Source of the DNA: Streptomyces sp. NBC_01262 | GTDB lineage: Bacteria; Actinomycetota; Actinomycetes; Streptomycetales; Streptomycetaceae | Reading direction: 5' to 3' | Assembly (NCBI RefSeq): GCF_036226365.1 | Contig: NZ_CP108462.1 | Span: forward strand, 9,160,501 to 9,224,500 | Length of the DNA stretch: 64,000 nucleotides | Program-made: the position numbers and the translations under genes | Notes under the pieces: generated by a model | What the model saw: only the letters and a program-made list of their open reading frames with translations | Databases searched by the model: none | What the model was told of the DNA's origin: nothing | In this document: positions 1-8,231 of the stretch, piece by piece | Numbering within the stretch: position 1 is the stretch's first letter | Layout: the number at the start of each line of letters is the position of its first letter

Positions 1-574
1 TGACGTCGCCGCGAATGCGCAGGGGTTCCCCGGTCGTACGGACTGTCGAGAGCATGCGCACACGGGTTCCGGCGACCCGCCGGGCCACGAAGGACAGGAC
101 GTCGGCGCTGGCGTCGTCGAGCCACTGGACGTCGTCGATGATGGCGACCAGCGGCTGTTCTCGTGCGGCGAGCAGGAGCAGTGACAGAGCCGCGGTCGAG
201 ATGAGGATTCGCGACGGGGTCGCGCCCTCGCCGAAGCCCAGTGCCACCCGCAGAGCGCTCTCGTGGTCCGGGTCGAGTTCCGCGAACAGCGGGACCAGCG
301 GAACCAGCAGCTGGTTGAGGCCGGCGAACGCGATGTTGGCCTCGAACTGGGCGCCGGCAGCCCGCAACGTCCTCATATCCCTGGCGCGGGCGAGATCGTC
401 GGCGGCGTCGAGCAGGGCGGACTTTCCCACACCGGGATCGCCGAACAGGGTCAACGAGCCGCCGAGTCGCGCGGTGTCGTCGATCACCGCCCTGATGAGA
501 TCCAGTTCGCTGGACCGGCCGGTCAGTCCGGTCCCGAGGCCCCGACCCTCGGTGCCCGGGTGCTCTGCGCTCAT
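1..574 (-). CDS. LuxR-family ATP-binding transcriptional regulator, N-terminal part
   Basis: Reading the minus strand from an ATG at 574 gives 191 codons with no stop before the window edge, so only the N-terminus is present. It has a Walker A motif GDPGVGKS (residues about 45-52) and a hydrophobic strand ending in DD (LVAIIDDVQWLDD, about 142-154) typical of Walker B in large MalT/LAL-type regulators, whose LuxR helix-turn-helix lies at the missing C-terminus. A purine-rich GAGGTGAGG precedes the start. It may control the adjacent operons, but that is inference. The family is clear; the DNA-binding end is not visible. Confidence 0.85.
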   Translation of the reverse strand, partial: MSAEHPGTEGRGLGTGLTGRSSELDLIRAVIDDTARLGGSLTLFGDPGVGKSALLDAADDLARARDMRTLRAAGAQFEANIAFAGLNQLLVPLVPLFAELDPDHESALRVALGFGEGATPSRILISTAALSLLLLAAREQPLVAIIDDVQWLDDASADVLSFVARRVAGTRVRMLSTVRTTGEPLRIRGDV

Positions 575-813
575 GGGGAGGTGCCTCACCTCGAAGGGAA
601 TGTGGAATTGCGGTGCCGGGCTTCGTAAGAGCGTCGGGCGCGGAGCGGGGATGCTGAGCGCGAGCAACGGACCCGGCCGGGTCGGCGAAGGCCTCGGGGC
701 GCTCGCGACCTGCAGATGATCATCTTCTGCGTCCAGGACACCCCGACCTGTCTCGACTCTAATCGACGCCGCACTGCGCTGCCTCGGATCTTCTCGGGAG
801 GTGGCGGGGTCGA

Positions 814-847
814 GCGGGCGGCGGCGGCCGTGGCCGCCGCCGCCCGC
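814..847 (-). terminator. GC-rich palindrome, probable terminator of the hydrolase operon
   Basis: Sixteen bases at 814-829 are the perfect reverse complement of 832-847 around a two-base centre. The palindrome lies 14 bases past the stop of the minus-strand hydrolase. There is no U tract, as usual for Streptomyces terminators. The rest of 575-860 contains no gene; it holds the leader of the LuxR-type regulator at one end and this palindrome at the other. Confidence 0.6.
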
Positions 848-860
848 CCACGCCGGTGGG

Positions 861-1694
861 TCAGGAGGCGAGGAAGTCCACAAGTGCGGCGTTGACCTGG
901 TCCGCATGGGTCCACAGCAGCCCGTGGGGGGCGTCGTCGACCTCGATGTACTGCGCGGCGGGCACGGCCTTGGCGAATACCCGGCCGGTGGCGTCGATCG
1001 GCAGGATCCGGTCGGCCGTTCCCTGCAGGATGAGCGTCGGCACGTCGATCTTCGCGATGTCGGCGCGCATGTCGGTGTGCCAGCTGGGCACCACGGCCGA
1101 GGACGCCAACGGGGACATGCGCGTGGCGGTGACCCAGCTGGCGCGCACCGCCTCCTCGCTGATTCGCGTGCCCAGGTTCACGTCGAGGTTGTAGAAGTCG
1201 TTGAAGAAGCTGGTGAACCAGGCGTACCGGTCCTGCTGCGCGGCCGCGATGATCCCGTCGAACACGCTGGCGGGAAGGCCGGTGGGGTTGTCGGGAGTCT
1301 GCAGCAGGAACGGTTCGATGGGCGCCAGGAAAGCGACCTTGCGCAGGTTGGCGCTGCCGTGGGCGCCGATGTAGCGGCCGATCTCGCCGGTACCCATCGA
1401 GAAGCCGACCAGGGCGACGTCCTTGAGCCGCAGCACGTCGAGCAGCACGTCGAGGTCGTTGGCGAAGGTGTCGAAGTCGTAGCCGGTGGTGGGCTGGCTG
1501 GACTGGCCGAAGCCCCGGCGGTCGTAGGTGATGACGCGATGCCCGGCCGCGAGGAGCGCCGGGATCTGCAGCTCCCAGGACTTGCCGTCCAGCGGGTAGC
1601 CGTGGATCAGCACGACGGGCGAGCCCTCGCCGTGGTCCTCGTAGTACAGGTCGACGTCGGTGGTGTTTTCCTTGGCAACGGTGATGTAGGGCAT
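861..1694 (-). CDS. alpha/beta hydrolase of the non-haem chloroperoxidase/arylesterase type
   Basis: This 277-residue protein is a full-length alpha/beta hydrolase. The oxyanion strand reads VVLIHGYPLDG (27-37), the nucleophile elbow is GFSMG with Ser99, and the expected Asp228 (GTADRILP) and His257 (DAPHGLL) complete the triad. YDRRGFGQSS is the conserved loop after strand 4. The family includes cofactor-free haloperoxidases, arylesterases and lactonases; the substrate cannot be read from sequence. It is the last gene of a three-gene minus-strand operon with an HbpS-like protein and a tautomerase, and it is followed by a strong palindrome. Export is not indicated. Confidence 0.9.
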   Translation of the reverse strand: MPYITVAKENTTDVDLYYEDHGEGSPVVLIHGYPLDGKSWELQIPALLAAGHRVITYDRRGFGQSSQPTTGYDFDTFANDLDVLLDVLRLKDVALVGFSMGTGEIGRYIGAHGSANLRKVAFLAPIEPFLLQTPDNPTGLPASVFDGIIAAAQQDRYAWFTSFFNDFYNLDVNLGTRISEEAVRASWVTATRMSPLASSAVVPSWHTDMRADIAKIDVPTLILQGTADRILPIDATGRVFAKAVPAAQYIEVDDAPHGLLWTHADQVNAALVDFLAS

Positions 1695-1766
1695 GGCTTC
1701 GCTTCCTGAGTGGCAGGGATCGGATGTGCGGTGGTGGGGGAGGGGAGAGGGGGGAGGGCCGCCGGT

Positions 1767-2201
1767 TCAGGGCCGGCGCAGGGCCTGGACCGCGAAGGCG
1801 GCGACCTCGTGGTCCTGTGCGGGCGAGCCGCCGCCGGCACCCAGCGCCCCGACGACGACCCCGCGGGCGTCGGTGATCGGGACGCCGCCGGCGACGAAGG
1901 CCAGCGGGAGCGCGGTAGCGGTCTGGATCGAGGACAGCGGGGCTCCGGACTGCACCGCGGGAGCCAGATCCGCGGTCGCGGCACCGAAGTACACCGCGGT
2001 GCGGGCCTTGGCCACGGAGGTGTCGATGGAGGCGAGCGCTGCGCCGTCCATCCGGGTCACCAGCACGGTGTTACCGCCGCCGTCGAGGACCGAGAAGGTG
2101 TACGGGACCCCGAGCTCAGTGGCCTTACGGACGCCCGCGGCAGTGGCCGTGGCCGCGTCGTCCAGAGTGAGGATGACCGGCGAGATCTGCGTGATGGACA
2201 T
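1767..2201 (-). CDS. GlcG/HbpS-family haem-binding-like protein
   Basis: The 144-residue product matches the GlcG/HbpS (DUF336) fold: a long N-terminal helix (LDDAATATAAGVRKATELG), the strand VLDGGGNTVLVTRMDGAALASID, and the glycine-rich end GVPITDARGVVVGALGAGGG followed by QDHEVAAFAVQAL. Streptomyces HbpS is a secreted haem-binding redox sensor partner, but this copy has no signal peptide, so it is a cytoplasmic paralogue like those found next to many catabolic oxidoreductases. It is the middle gene of the operon, 32 bases after the tautomerase and 72 bases before the hydrolase. Its role is unknown. Confidence 0.85.
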   Translation of the reverse strand: MSITQISPVILTLDDAATATAAGVRKATELGVPYTFSVLDGGGNTVLVTRMDGAALASIDTSVAKARTAVYFGAATADLAPAVQSGAPLSSIQTATALPLAFVAGGVPITDARGVVVGALGAGGGSPAQDHEVAAFAVQALRRP

Positions 2202-2233
2202 GGCCGTTCCTCCTCAGGTCGTGCCGGGTTGTG

Positions 2234-2536
2234 TCACTTCTCCTGGTAGGGGGCGGCCTTGGCGAGGTCGGGGCGGGTGACCGGGTGGCCGTCGATGGTC
2301 TGGTAGGTGGCGGCGGAGCGGCCGAGGGTGTCCAGGAGGGTGGCGGGGCCGGCGAAGGGCTTGCCGCCGATGTGCCAGCCGTCGGTGTGGAGTTCCTCGA
2401 TGAGGACCCACACGATCTCGCGGAAGGCCTCGGATCCCTCGAACTTGACCATGACCTCGGTCAGGGCGGCGGCCATGTCGTGCTTCTCCTGGGTGGTGAA
2501 CACTCCGTCGACCAGCTTGACGTTGACGAACGGCAT
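2234..2536 (-). CDS. 4-oxalocrotonate tautomerase-family protein
   Basis: The ATG at 2536 is chosen because it places the catalytic proline immediately after the initiator Met (MPFVNVKLVDG), as required in the tautomerase superfamily where Pro1 is the base. A longer reading to 2620 would bury it. GAGGAG lies about six bases upstream. The 100-residue length exceeds the 62-residue 4-OT monomer; the extra C-terminal part (GWHIGGKPFAG...) resembles the larger tautomerases with one or two beta-alpha-beta units. First gene of the minus-strand operon, facing the divergent SnoaL-like gene. The substrate is unknown. Confidence 0.88.
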   Translation of the reverse strand: MPFVNVKLVDGVFTTQEKHDMAAALTEVMVKFEGSEAFREIVWVLIEELHTDGWHIGGKPFAGPATLLDTLGRSAATYQTIDGHPVTRPDLAKAAPYQEK

Positions 2537-2868
2537 GAGGTGCTCCTCGGATTGCGATGCGTTGTTCCGCCGAGTGGCGGGGACAACTGAATCCTCATCC
2601 CGGGGGCCCGCACCCCGCACCAGTCATCCGACCTGACCTCTGAGGGTCTCTGCGCGGCTGCGGCCCGCGGCAACACCATCACACCGGGTGTGCCGGGCGG
2701 CTGTGACGGGCGCACTCGGGCCGGTGCCCGTCGCGCCCGGATGGGCCCGGGTGGGCCCAGGGCGGTGAAACCCGGGTCGGATGACTCATGCCCGGCCAAG
2801 GGGCGGCGACGACCATGGACAGGGACGGCGCAGCCGCCGAACGCCTCCCCGATGAAACGAGAAACACC
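2537..2868. promoter_or_regulatory. divergent intergenic region with a perfect 12-bp inverted operator pair
   Basis: This 332-base gap separates two divergent small-molecule operons and contains no convincing gene. AGTCATCCGACC at 2622-2633 and its exact reverse complement GGTCGGATGACT at 2775-2786 lie 86 and 83 bases from the two start codons, so each operon sees the same motif in the same orientation at nearly the same distance. That symmetry suggests either a shared promoter element or two operators for one regulator. Which protein binds is not shown. Confidence 0.5.
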
Positions 2869-3276
2869 ATGTCCGAAGAATCCAACAAGCAACTGGTCGC
2901 GGAAGCTTTCGACGCCTGGGCCGCCGGCACCGGAGGGGTGTTCGACCTCCTGGCCGAGGACGCCGACTGGACCATCGTCGGCAACAGCGTCGCCTCCGGC
3001 ACCTACCCCACCCGGCAGGCCTTTATCGACACGGTCATCACCCCGTTCAACGCCCGGATGAGCAGCCCGCTGGTGCCGTCCGTGCGGGCGCTGTACGCCG
3101 ACGGGGACACCGTGGTCGCCCTGTTCGACGCGGGCGCCACGGTGCGGGACGGCTCGCGCTACGACAACACCTATGCCTGGTTCCTGACCATGCGCGAGCA
3201 CCGGATCGTCAGCGCTGTCGCGTTCTTCGACAGCGTCGAGTTCAACGACTTCTGGGCCCGCGTCCAGCCTGCCTGA
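2869..3276 (+). CDS. SnoaL-like/NTF2-fold protein
   Basis: A 135-residue protein with the NTF2-like layout: an N-terminal helix (NKQLVAEAFDAWAAG), FDLLAEDADWTIVGNSVASGTYPTRQAFID, then beta strands (VRALYADGDTVVALFDAGATVRDGSRYDNTYAWFLTM) and a final strand ending FNDFWARVQPA. This fold houses polyketide cyclases, ketosteroid isomerases and many stress proteins. The ATG at 2869 is preferred to an upstream ATG at 2788 because homologous sequence begins with MSEESNKQLV. First of three co-oriented genes (SnoaL-like, YciI-like, oxidoreductase), divergent from the tautomerase operon. Confidence 0.85.
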   Translation: MSEESNKQLVAEAFDAWAAGTGGVFDLLAEDADWTIVGNSVASGTYPTRQAFIDTVITPFNARMSSPLVPSVRALYADGDTVVALFDAGATVRDGSRYDNTYAWFLTMREHRIVSAVAFFDSVEFNDFWARVQPA

Positions 3277-3341
3277 CCCGTCTGACCCGCCTGACCCGCC
3301 TGCCCCCCGACCGCTCCGTCCGAAGATTGGCAGTGCACGCC

Positions 3342-3632
3342 ATGTTCGTTGTGATCCTGAACTACACCGCGCCGCTCGAAGAGATCGACCGCCACCTGGA
3401 AGCCCACAATGCCTGGCTGGAGGAGAACTACGCGGCCGGGCACTTCCTCGCCTCGGGCCGCCAGGACCCCAGGGTGGGCGGCCTCATCCTGGCCCGGGCC
3501 GCCGACCGCGAGGCATTGGGCCGGATCCTGGCCCTGGACCCGTTCGGCATCGGCAAGGTGGCCACGCACACGGTCATCGACTGGCGCCCCTCGCGCGCGA
3601 GCGCCGAGGCCCAGTGGCTGCTGCAGCCGTGA
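3342..3632 (+). CDS. YciI-family small protein
   Basis: The 96-residue product shows the YciI ferredoxin-like fold signature: MFVVILNYTAPLEEIDRHLEAHNAWLEENYAAGHFLASGRQDPRVGG with a conserved His-Asn pair after the first helix and a DPF motif near residue 65. The ATG at 3342 is chosen over a TTG at 3327 because YciI proteins begin directly at strand 1. YciI proteins are often fused to or adjacent to redox enzymes and ECF sigma factors. It lies 65 bases after the SnoaL-like gene. No specific reaction can be assigned. Confidence 0.88.
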   Translation: MFVVILNYTAPLEEIDRHLEAHNAWLEENYAAGHFLASGRQDPRVGGLILARAADREALGRILALDPFGIGKVATHTVIDWRPSRASAEAQWLLQP

Positions 3633-3763
3633 TCCCCGCAGCGACGACGTCCGGCCGCCTTCGCGGCAGCGGTCCTCGACCTGGCCCACACCGACCCGAC
3701 AACCCGACCCCGACTCAACCGCCCCTCGTGACGGCGGCCACCACCGGGACCTACCGAAAGACC

Positions 3764-4756
3764 ATGACCATGCGCGCAGCCGTACTGACCAAGTTCGCCA
3801 CCCCGTTGGAACTCGCCGACCTCGCCCGACCGGTGCCCGGCCCCGGCCAGGTCCTGGTCAAGATCGCCGCCAGCGGCGTGAATCCCCTGGACACCAAGAT
3901 CCGCGCCGGTCTGGCCGCGCACGCCCGCGCGGCGCTGCCCGCGGTGCTGGGCCTGGACATGGCCGGCACCGTCGAGGGAATCGGGCCCGGTACGACTGGC
4001 TTCACCCCCGGCGACGCGGTCTACGGCCTGAGCGGCGGTGTCGGTGACCTCCAGGGATCACTGGCCCAGTACGCCGCCTCCGACGCCCGCCTGCTGGCCC
4101 ACAAACCCGCCACCTTGACCATGCGCGAGGCCGCGGCCCTGCCGTTGTCGGTGGTCACCGCCTGGGAGGGACTGGTGGACCGGGCCAAGGTCGGCCCTGG
4201 CCACAAGGTCCTGGTGCACGGCGGCGCCGGCGGCATCGGCCACGTCGCGGTGCAGATCGCCCGCGCCCGCGGCGCCGAGGTCTTCGCCACCGCCTCGGCC
4301 GCCAACGCCGCGGTCGTGCGCGAGCTCGGTGCCACAGCGATCGACTACGCCACCACGCAGGTGCAGGAGTACGTGGCCGCGCATACCGGCGGCGAGGGCT
4401 TCGACATCGTCTTCGACACCGTCGGCGGCGCTGTCCTGGACGACTCCTTCACGGCTGTGCGTATCTACACCGGCCACGTTCTGAGCGCCCTGGGCTGGGG
4501 AAGCCACAGCCTGGCCCCGCTCTCCTTCCGCGGCGCCACCTACTCCGGGGTGTTCACCCTGCTGCCCATGCTCACCGGCCACGGCCGCGAGCACCACGGC
4601 GAGATCCTGCGCGAAGCCGCCGCGCTGGCCGATGCCGGCCTGCTCAAGCCGCTGCTGGACCCCCGCCGCTACACCCTGGACACGGTCGCCCAGGCCCATG
4701 CCGCCGTCGAGAACGGCTCGGCCCACGCCAAGATCGTCGTCGACATCGAGGTCTGA
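3764..4756 (+). CDS. NADP-dependent quinone oxidoreductase-type MDR protein
   Basis: The protein (330 residues from ATG 3764; a second ATG at 3770 is equally possible) is a zinc-independent medium-chain dehydrogenase/reductase. It has MRAAVLTKF at the start, the GroES-like domain (SGVNPLDTKIRAG, GLDMAGTVEGIG), and the nucleotide-binding motif HGGAGGIGHVAVQIARARGAEVFATAS around residues 150-178. The zinc-ligand cysteines are absent, matching QorA-type enzymes that reduce quinones or enones with NADPH. It is the last gene of the plus-strand operon and its reductase role fits a detoxification or tailoring function with its neighbours. Confidence 0.9.
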   Translation: MTMRAAVLTKFATPLELADLARPVPGPGQVLVKIAASGVNPLDTKIRAGLAAHARAALPAVLGLDMAGTVEGIGPGTTGFTPGDAVYGLSGGVGDLQGSLAQYAASDARLLAHKPATLTMREAAALPLSVVTAWEGLVDRAKVGPGHKVLVHGGAGGIGHVAVQIARARGAEVFATASAANAAVVRELGATAIDYATTQVQEYVAAHTGGEGFDIVFDTVGGAVLDDSFTAVRIYTGHVLSALGWGSHSLAPLSFRGATYSGVFTLLPMLTGHGREHHGEILREAAALADAGLLKPLLDPRRYTLDTVAQAHAAVENGSAHAKIVVDIEV

Positions 4757-4777
4757 CCCTGTTCAGCTGCCGCCACA

Positions 4778-5140
4778 GTCGTCCTGCCCGCCCAGGGCGT
4801 TGAGCGCGTCACGCAGGCCGTCGCGGCAGTCGCTACGCTGGCCGGCCCTGCCCAAGCCCTGGCCTTTGCGGCAGACACCGCCCAATCACGCCCACTGCGC
4901 AGACGGGGACGGCCATCATCAAGCAGGGCTCCTTCGCCGACTTCCTGGGCAGCGGCCAGTTCCTGATCAACGACAAGACCCACGGGGACGGCATCATCAA
5001 ACTCACCGCCGCCGTCACTGACGGGGAGTTCGCGGGCCAGACGTTCACCGCAGAGGTGAACGCCGACACCTCCACTCCGAATCAGTGCGAGACCGGTGCC
5101 GTGACAAGTGAATCCGGCACCGGAAGCATCGACATCCAGT
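4778..5140 (+). pseudogene. decayed gene for a small secreted protein
   Basis: No intact gene fits here, but two adjacent frames look like parts of one. One frame at about 4781-4880 encodes a signal-peptide-like segment (VTQAVAAVATLAGPAQALAFAAD) with no start codon seen. A second frame, open to a TGA at 5138-5140, encodes an Asp/Gly/Thr-rich strand pattern (GSFADFLGSGQF, DGEFAGQTFTAEVNA, ESGTGSIDIQ) typical of small secreted actinobacterial beta proteins. The two are joined only by a frameshift around 4870-4905. I see no function and nothing convincing in the following 5141-5398. Confidence 0.45.
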
Positions 5141-5398
5141 GACCGGCTTGGAGCGGGCGCGGTCGCCCCAGCGGAGTCGGGCACGGGTGTCCTCGGCGTC
5201 GGTCTCCTGCCGGTCGACGCCGGCTTCCTGCCCGTGGCGGGATCAGCAGGTCGTCCCACCGGATCGGCGTGCTCATACGGTGATCGCTCCGGTCTGCTCG
5301 TGCCTTTCGATACCGGGCACCTTCGTCAGAAACCGCAGCTCGGGGACGCCGGGGAGTCTCGGTACGATCCGCGCTCGCCAGCGCTGATACTGGTCGGT

Positions 5399-6004
5399 AT
5401 GCGAGTCGACTTCGATCCTCAGGCCATGGACACCAAGAGCTTCTACCGCCTGCTCACGGCGGTGGTGGTCCCTCGACCCATCGCGTGGGTGTCCACGGTG
5501 TCAGTACGGTCTGTTGCGAATCTCGCACCGCACTCGTTCTTCTCCGTGGCATGTGTCAGCCCGCCGGTGGTGCAGTTCACCTCGGTCGGGCGAAAGGATT
5601 CGCTGCGCAATATCGAGGCCACCGGCCAGTTCGTGGTCAATCTGGCGCCGGAGCATCTGTTCGAGCAGGTCAATGCGACGGCGACGGACTTTCCGCATGG
5701 GGTGAGCGAGTTCGATGAGGTCGGGATCGCGCGGGAGCCGAGCCGGCTGGTGAAGCCGCCGAGGGTGGCGGCGTCGCCGGTGGCGCTGGAGTGCGAGCTG
5801 CACAGCACGGTGCTGCTGGGGGACTCGACGGTGGTGTTCGGACGGGTCGTGTACGCGGCGGTGTCGGACGCGGTGCTGGTGGACGGGCATCCGGATGTAC
5901 GGAAGTTGCGGCCGCTGACGAGGCTGGGGAAGGACGAGTGGGGGACGATGGGGGAGATCCTGGAGATCTCGCGGATCCCGTTTGAGGACTGGCCGAAGAG
6001 CTGA
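5399..6004 (+). CDS. flavin reductase-like FMN-binding protein
   Basis: The 201-residue protein has the flavin-reductase-like split-barrel pattern: FYRLLTAVVVPRPIAWVSTVS near the start, NLAPHSFFSVACVSPPVVQFTSVGRKDSLRNIEATGQFVVNLAPE in the FMN-binding core, and a terminal region with LRPLTRLGKDEWGTMGEI. The ATG at 5399 is chosen because PRPIAWV lies at the usual distance from it; the reading frame is open far upstream without homology. It stands alone between the pseudogene and a convergent Nudix gene that ends six bases away. The substrate partner is unknown. Confidence 0.88.
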   Translation: MRVDFDPQAMDTKSFYRLLTAVVVPRPIAWVSTVSVRSVANLAPHSFFSVACVSPPVVQFTSVGRKDSLRNIEATGQFVVNLAPEHLFEQVNATATDFPHGVSEFDEVGIAREPSRLVKPPRVAASPVALECELHSTVLLGDSTVVFGRVVYAAVSDAVLVDGHPDVRKLRPLTRLGKDEWGTMGEILEISRIPFEDWPKS

Positions 6005-6009
6005 TCCCC

Positions 6010-6540
6010 TCAGCCGAGCCGTACGTTGTGCAGCATCAGCAGCGCGGCGGCCATGTTGGCGGCGGGGACGTCGCCGCGGGCGACCAGGTCGGGGACGGCT
6101 TTGAGGGGCACCCATTCGCGGCGGTCGGACTCGAAGTCGTCCTCGGGGTGGCCCACGTAGTGCGCCTCGTCGGCCCAGTAGATGTGGTGGGTGGCGTCGG
6201 TGAGGCCGTTGGAGGGCTCCAGGGTGAAGAGGTGGCGTAAGGGGCCGGGGCGCCAGCCGGTCTCCTCCAGCATTTCGCGGGCGGCGGCGGCGGGGATGGG
6301 CTCGCCGTCCTCGACGACGCCGGCGGGGAGTTCCCAGCCCCAGCTGTCGGTGATGAAGCGGTGCCGCCAGAGGAGGAGTACCTCGTTGTCGGGGTTGACG
6401 GCGGTGGCGACGGCGACCGGGCGCAGCCGGATGAGGTAGTGGTCGAGGTGGCGGCCGCCGGGCAGTTCGACGTCGGCGAGGTTCACCCGGAACCATCGGT
6501 TCTCGTACACGGTGTGCTCCCCGAGATTCTTCCAACGCAT
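6010..6540 (-). CDS. Nudix hydrolase, ADP-ribose pyrophosphatase-like
   Basis: This 176-residue protein has a complete Nudix box: Gly74, Glu80, Arg88-Glu89 and Glu92-Glu93 with Gly95 (GVVEDGE...REMLEETGW). The upstream pattern VAVATAVNPDNEVLLLWRHRFITDSWGWELPAG and downstream FTLEPSNGLTD match ADP-ribose or nucleoside-diphosphate-sugar hydrolases rather than MutT. It would remove toxic nucleotide derivatives in the cytoplasm. The gene follows a TPR regulator on the same strand with a 75-base gap and converges on the flavin reductase. Confidence 0.9.
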   Translation of the reverse strand: MRWKNLGEHTVYENRWFRVNLADVELPGGRHLDHYLIRLRPVAVATAVNPDNEVLLLWRHRFITDSWGWELPAGVVEDGEPIPAAAAREMLEETGWRPGPLRHLFTLEPSNGLTDATHHIYWADEAHYVGHPEDDFESDRREWVPLKAVPDLVARGDVPAANMAAALLMLHNVRLG

Positions 6541-6615
6541 GGTGCCGCCGCCTTCCGCCGCTTCGCTGCTGACATCGCAACACGGCGGATGCCCGGACGG
6601 AGGCCCCGGGAAAGG

Positions 6616-7959
6616 TCACAGCGGGACGCGCAGAGCCTCGTCCAGGAGTTCGACGGCCTGCACGGATATGGCGCCGTCATATGCGGCCAGATGGTGCCGT
6701 ACGGACCGGAAACGGTCACGGAGCCGCTGGGACTCCATGCCGCGTCCCTGCTCGACCATGGCCGCCGCCAGTTCGGAGGCGTGCTCGGGCTGCCCGCGGC
6801 GCAGTTCCACATGGACCAGCACCGCGAGCCGGTGCACGCGCCCGCGTGGGTGGGCGGGCAGGGCGGCGGCGCGGTGGGCGTGCTCGTGGGCGGGGGCCAG
6901 GTCGCCGATGCTGAGATAGGCCTCCGCCAACTGCACATCGACCAGGCCCGGTTGTACGTAGCCGGTCTCCGACGGCTCCTCGTCGGCGCGTATACGTCCC
7001 TCCGCAGCGACAGCCAGCCGTGCGCAGCGGGCGACGCCGGACGGATCGCCCAGGTGTCCGTACGCCTTGGCCTGCATCGCGTACAGGTCGGCGGCCAGCG
7101 CCGGGGTGATCTGCGAACCCGCGGTGCGCAGCGCGGCCTCGGCGAAGGCGACGGCCTGGCGGTGGTCGCGCAGCCACAGCGACTGGTAGACCAGCATGCC
7201 GACGACGCAGGCGCCCAGGCGGCGGTCGCCGGAGGCCTTGGCCAGCCGCAGGGCCTGGTGGAAGTAGCGCTGGGCCAGGCCGTACGCGTCCGCGTCGTAC
7301 GCGCAGATGCCGGCGATGCCGACCAGCCCGCCGACGGCGCGGCACAGGTGGCGGCCGACGGCGTCGCTGTAGCGGCCGCGCAGCATGGGGGCGGCCTCGG
7401 CGGTGAGGAAGCCGGTGACGCGGTCGCGGGTGGCGACCCCGCCGGCGCTGCGGTAGAGGCCCTCGAAGTGCGTACGGGCGGCGCGCAGCATCGCCACGTC
7501 GGCCATGCCGACCTGGTCGCGGCCGCCGCGCGAGACGTCGGTGTCCTCGGGCGGGTTCTCCCACTCCCACACCGGCATGACGGCATCGGTGCCGGTCAGG
7601 GGCGAGGCGTTGCGCACGGCGGGACGGCGCTTCTCGTCGGAGCGCCACAGTGCGGTGGCCGCGTCCATGAAGCCCGACAGCGGGATCCCGGCCGGGGTGA
7701 CCGGGAGGGCGCCGGGGGAGCGCATCCCGATGTCGCCGAGCGCGAGGGGGCGCCGCACTTCGCGGCCGAGCACCTCGCAGAGCAGATCGGGGACCCGGCC
7801 GCGTGGCCGCTGGCCGCCGATCCAGCGGGTGACTGCGGTACGGTCGTAACTGAGCGTCAGCCCTTTGGCCCGGCCCGCCGCGTTGACCCGGGCCGCGAGA
7901 CCGGCGTGCGACAGGCCGGATTCCGACAGCAGCGCGTCGAGCAGGATGTTGGGTTCCAT
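6616..7959 (-). CDS. XRE-like regulator with TPR repeats (NsdA/NsdB-like)
   Basis: The 447-residue product begins with a helix-turn-helix-like region (LSHAGLAARVNAAGRAKGLTLSYDRTAVTRWIGGQRPRG, about 17-54) and then consists largely of helical TPR-like repeats (for example YGLAQRYFHQALRLAKASGDRRLGA). This architecture matches the Streptomyces NsdA/NsdB group and related proteins, which influence development and antibiotic production. The assignment to a particular member is not possible from this sequence alone. The gene is transcribed away from a small membrane protein gene; the 272-base gap between them holds repeat motifs listed separately. Confidence 0.8.
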   Translation of the reverse strand: MEPNILLDALLSESGLSHAGLAARVNAAGRAKGLTLSYDRTAVTRWIGGQRPRGRVPDLLCEVLGREVRRPLALGDIGMRSPGALPVTPAGIPLSGFMDAATALWRSDEKRRPAVRNASPLTGTDAVMPVWEWENPPEDTDVSRGGRDQVGMADVAMLRAARTHFEGLYRSAGGVATRDRVTGFLTAEAAPMLRGRYSDAVGRHLCRAVGGLVGIAGICAYDADAYGLAQRYFHQALRLAKASGDRRLGACVVGMLVYQSLWLRDHRQAVAFAEAALRTAGSQITPALAADLYAMQAKAYGHLGDPSGVARCARLAVAAEGRIRADEEPSETGYVQPGLVDVQLAEAYLSIGDLAPAHEHAHRAAALPAHPRGRVHRLAVLVHVELRRGQPEHASELAAAMVEQGRGMESQRLRDRFRSVRHHLAAYDGAISVQAVELLDEALRVPL

Positions 7960-7974
7960 GGCCGTCCCCCTGAT

Positions 7975-8046
7975 GTAGCCAGGTGTAGCCCGGTGCCCGG
8001 CATCGTAGCCCTCGGCCTGTTCGCACGGGGTGTGTTTCGTACACCC
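7975..8046. promoter_or_regulatory. promoter region of the TPR regulator with repeated GTAGCC and a GGGTGT/ACACCC palindrome
   Basis: Three GTAGCC copies occur between about 7975 and 8010. GGGTGT (8028-8033) and ACACCC (8041-8046) form a 6-base inverted repeat with a 7-base spacer; a further CACACCC follows at about 8060. These could be an autoregulatory operator of the HTH-TPR protein. The remainder of 7960-8231 shows no gene. Confidence 0.3.
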
Positions 8047-8231
8047 AACTCCGTGCGTCGCACACCCTTACCCGGCCCGCGCGGACGCGGTTCACTGAGC
8101 GTGCCGCTGAGTGGTCGGGGCGGACCCGAGACCGCCCCGACGGCCGTCCGCCCGTCGTGCCTCCCCCATGGCGGGCGGACGGCACCGCCCCCTGGCGTCC
8201 GCACCACGCAGCAGAAGCCCGGAGCCTGGCC

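Noticed and set aside
5082..5276. A minus-strand ORF beginning MSTPIRWDDLLIP with a GGAG before the ATG
   Set aside because: The first 13 residues look gene-like but it runs into a low-complexity region antisense to the secreted-protein relic; no family recognised. It may be a truncated gene but support is too weak.
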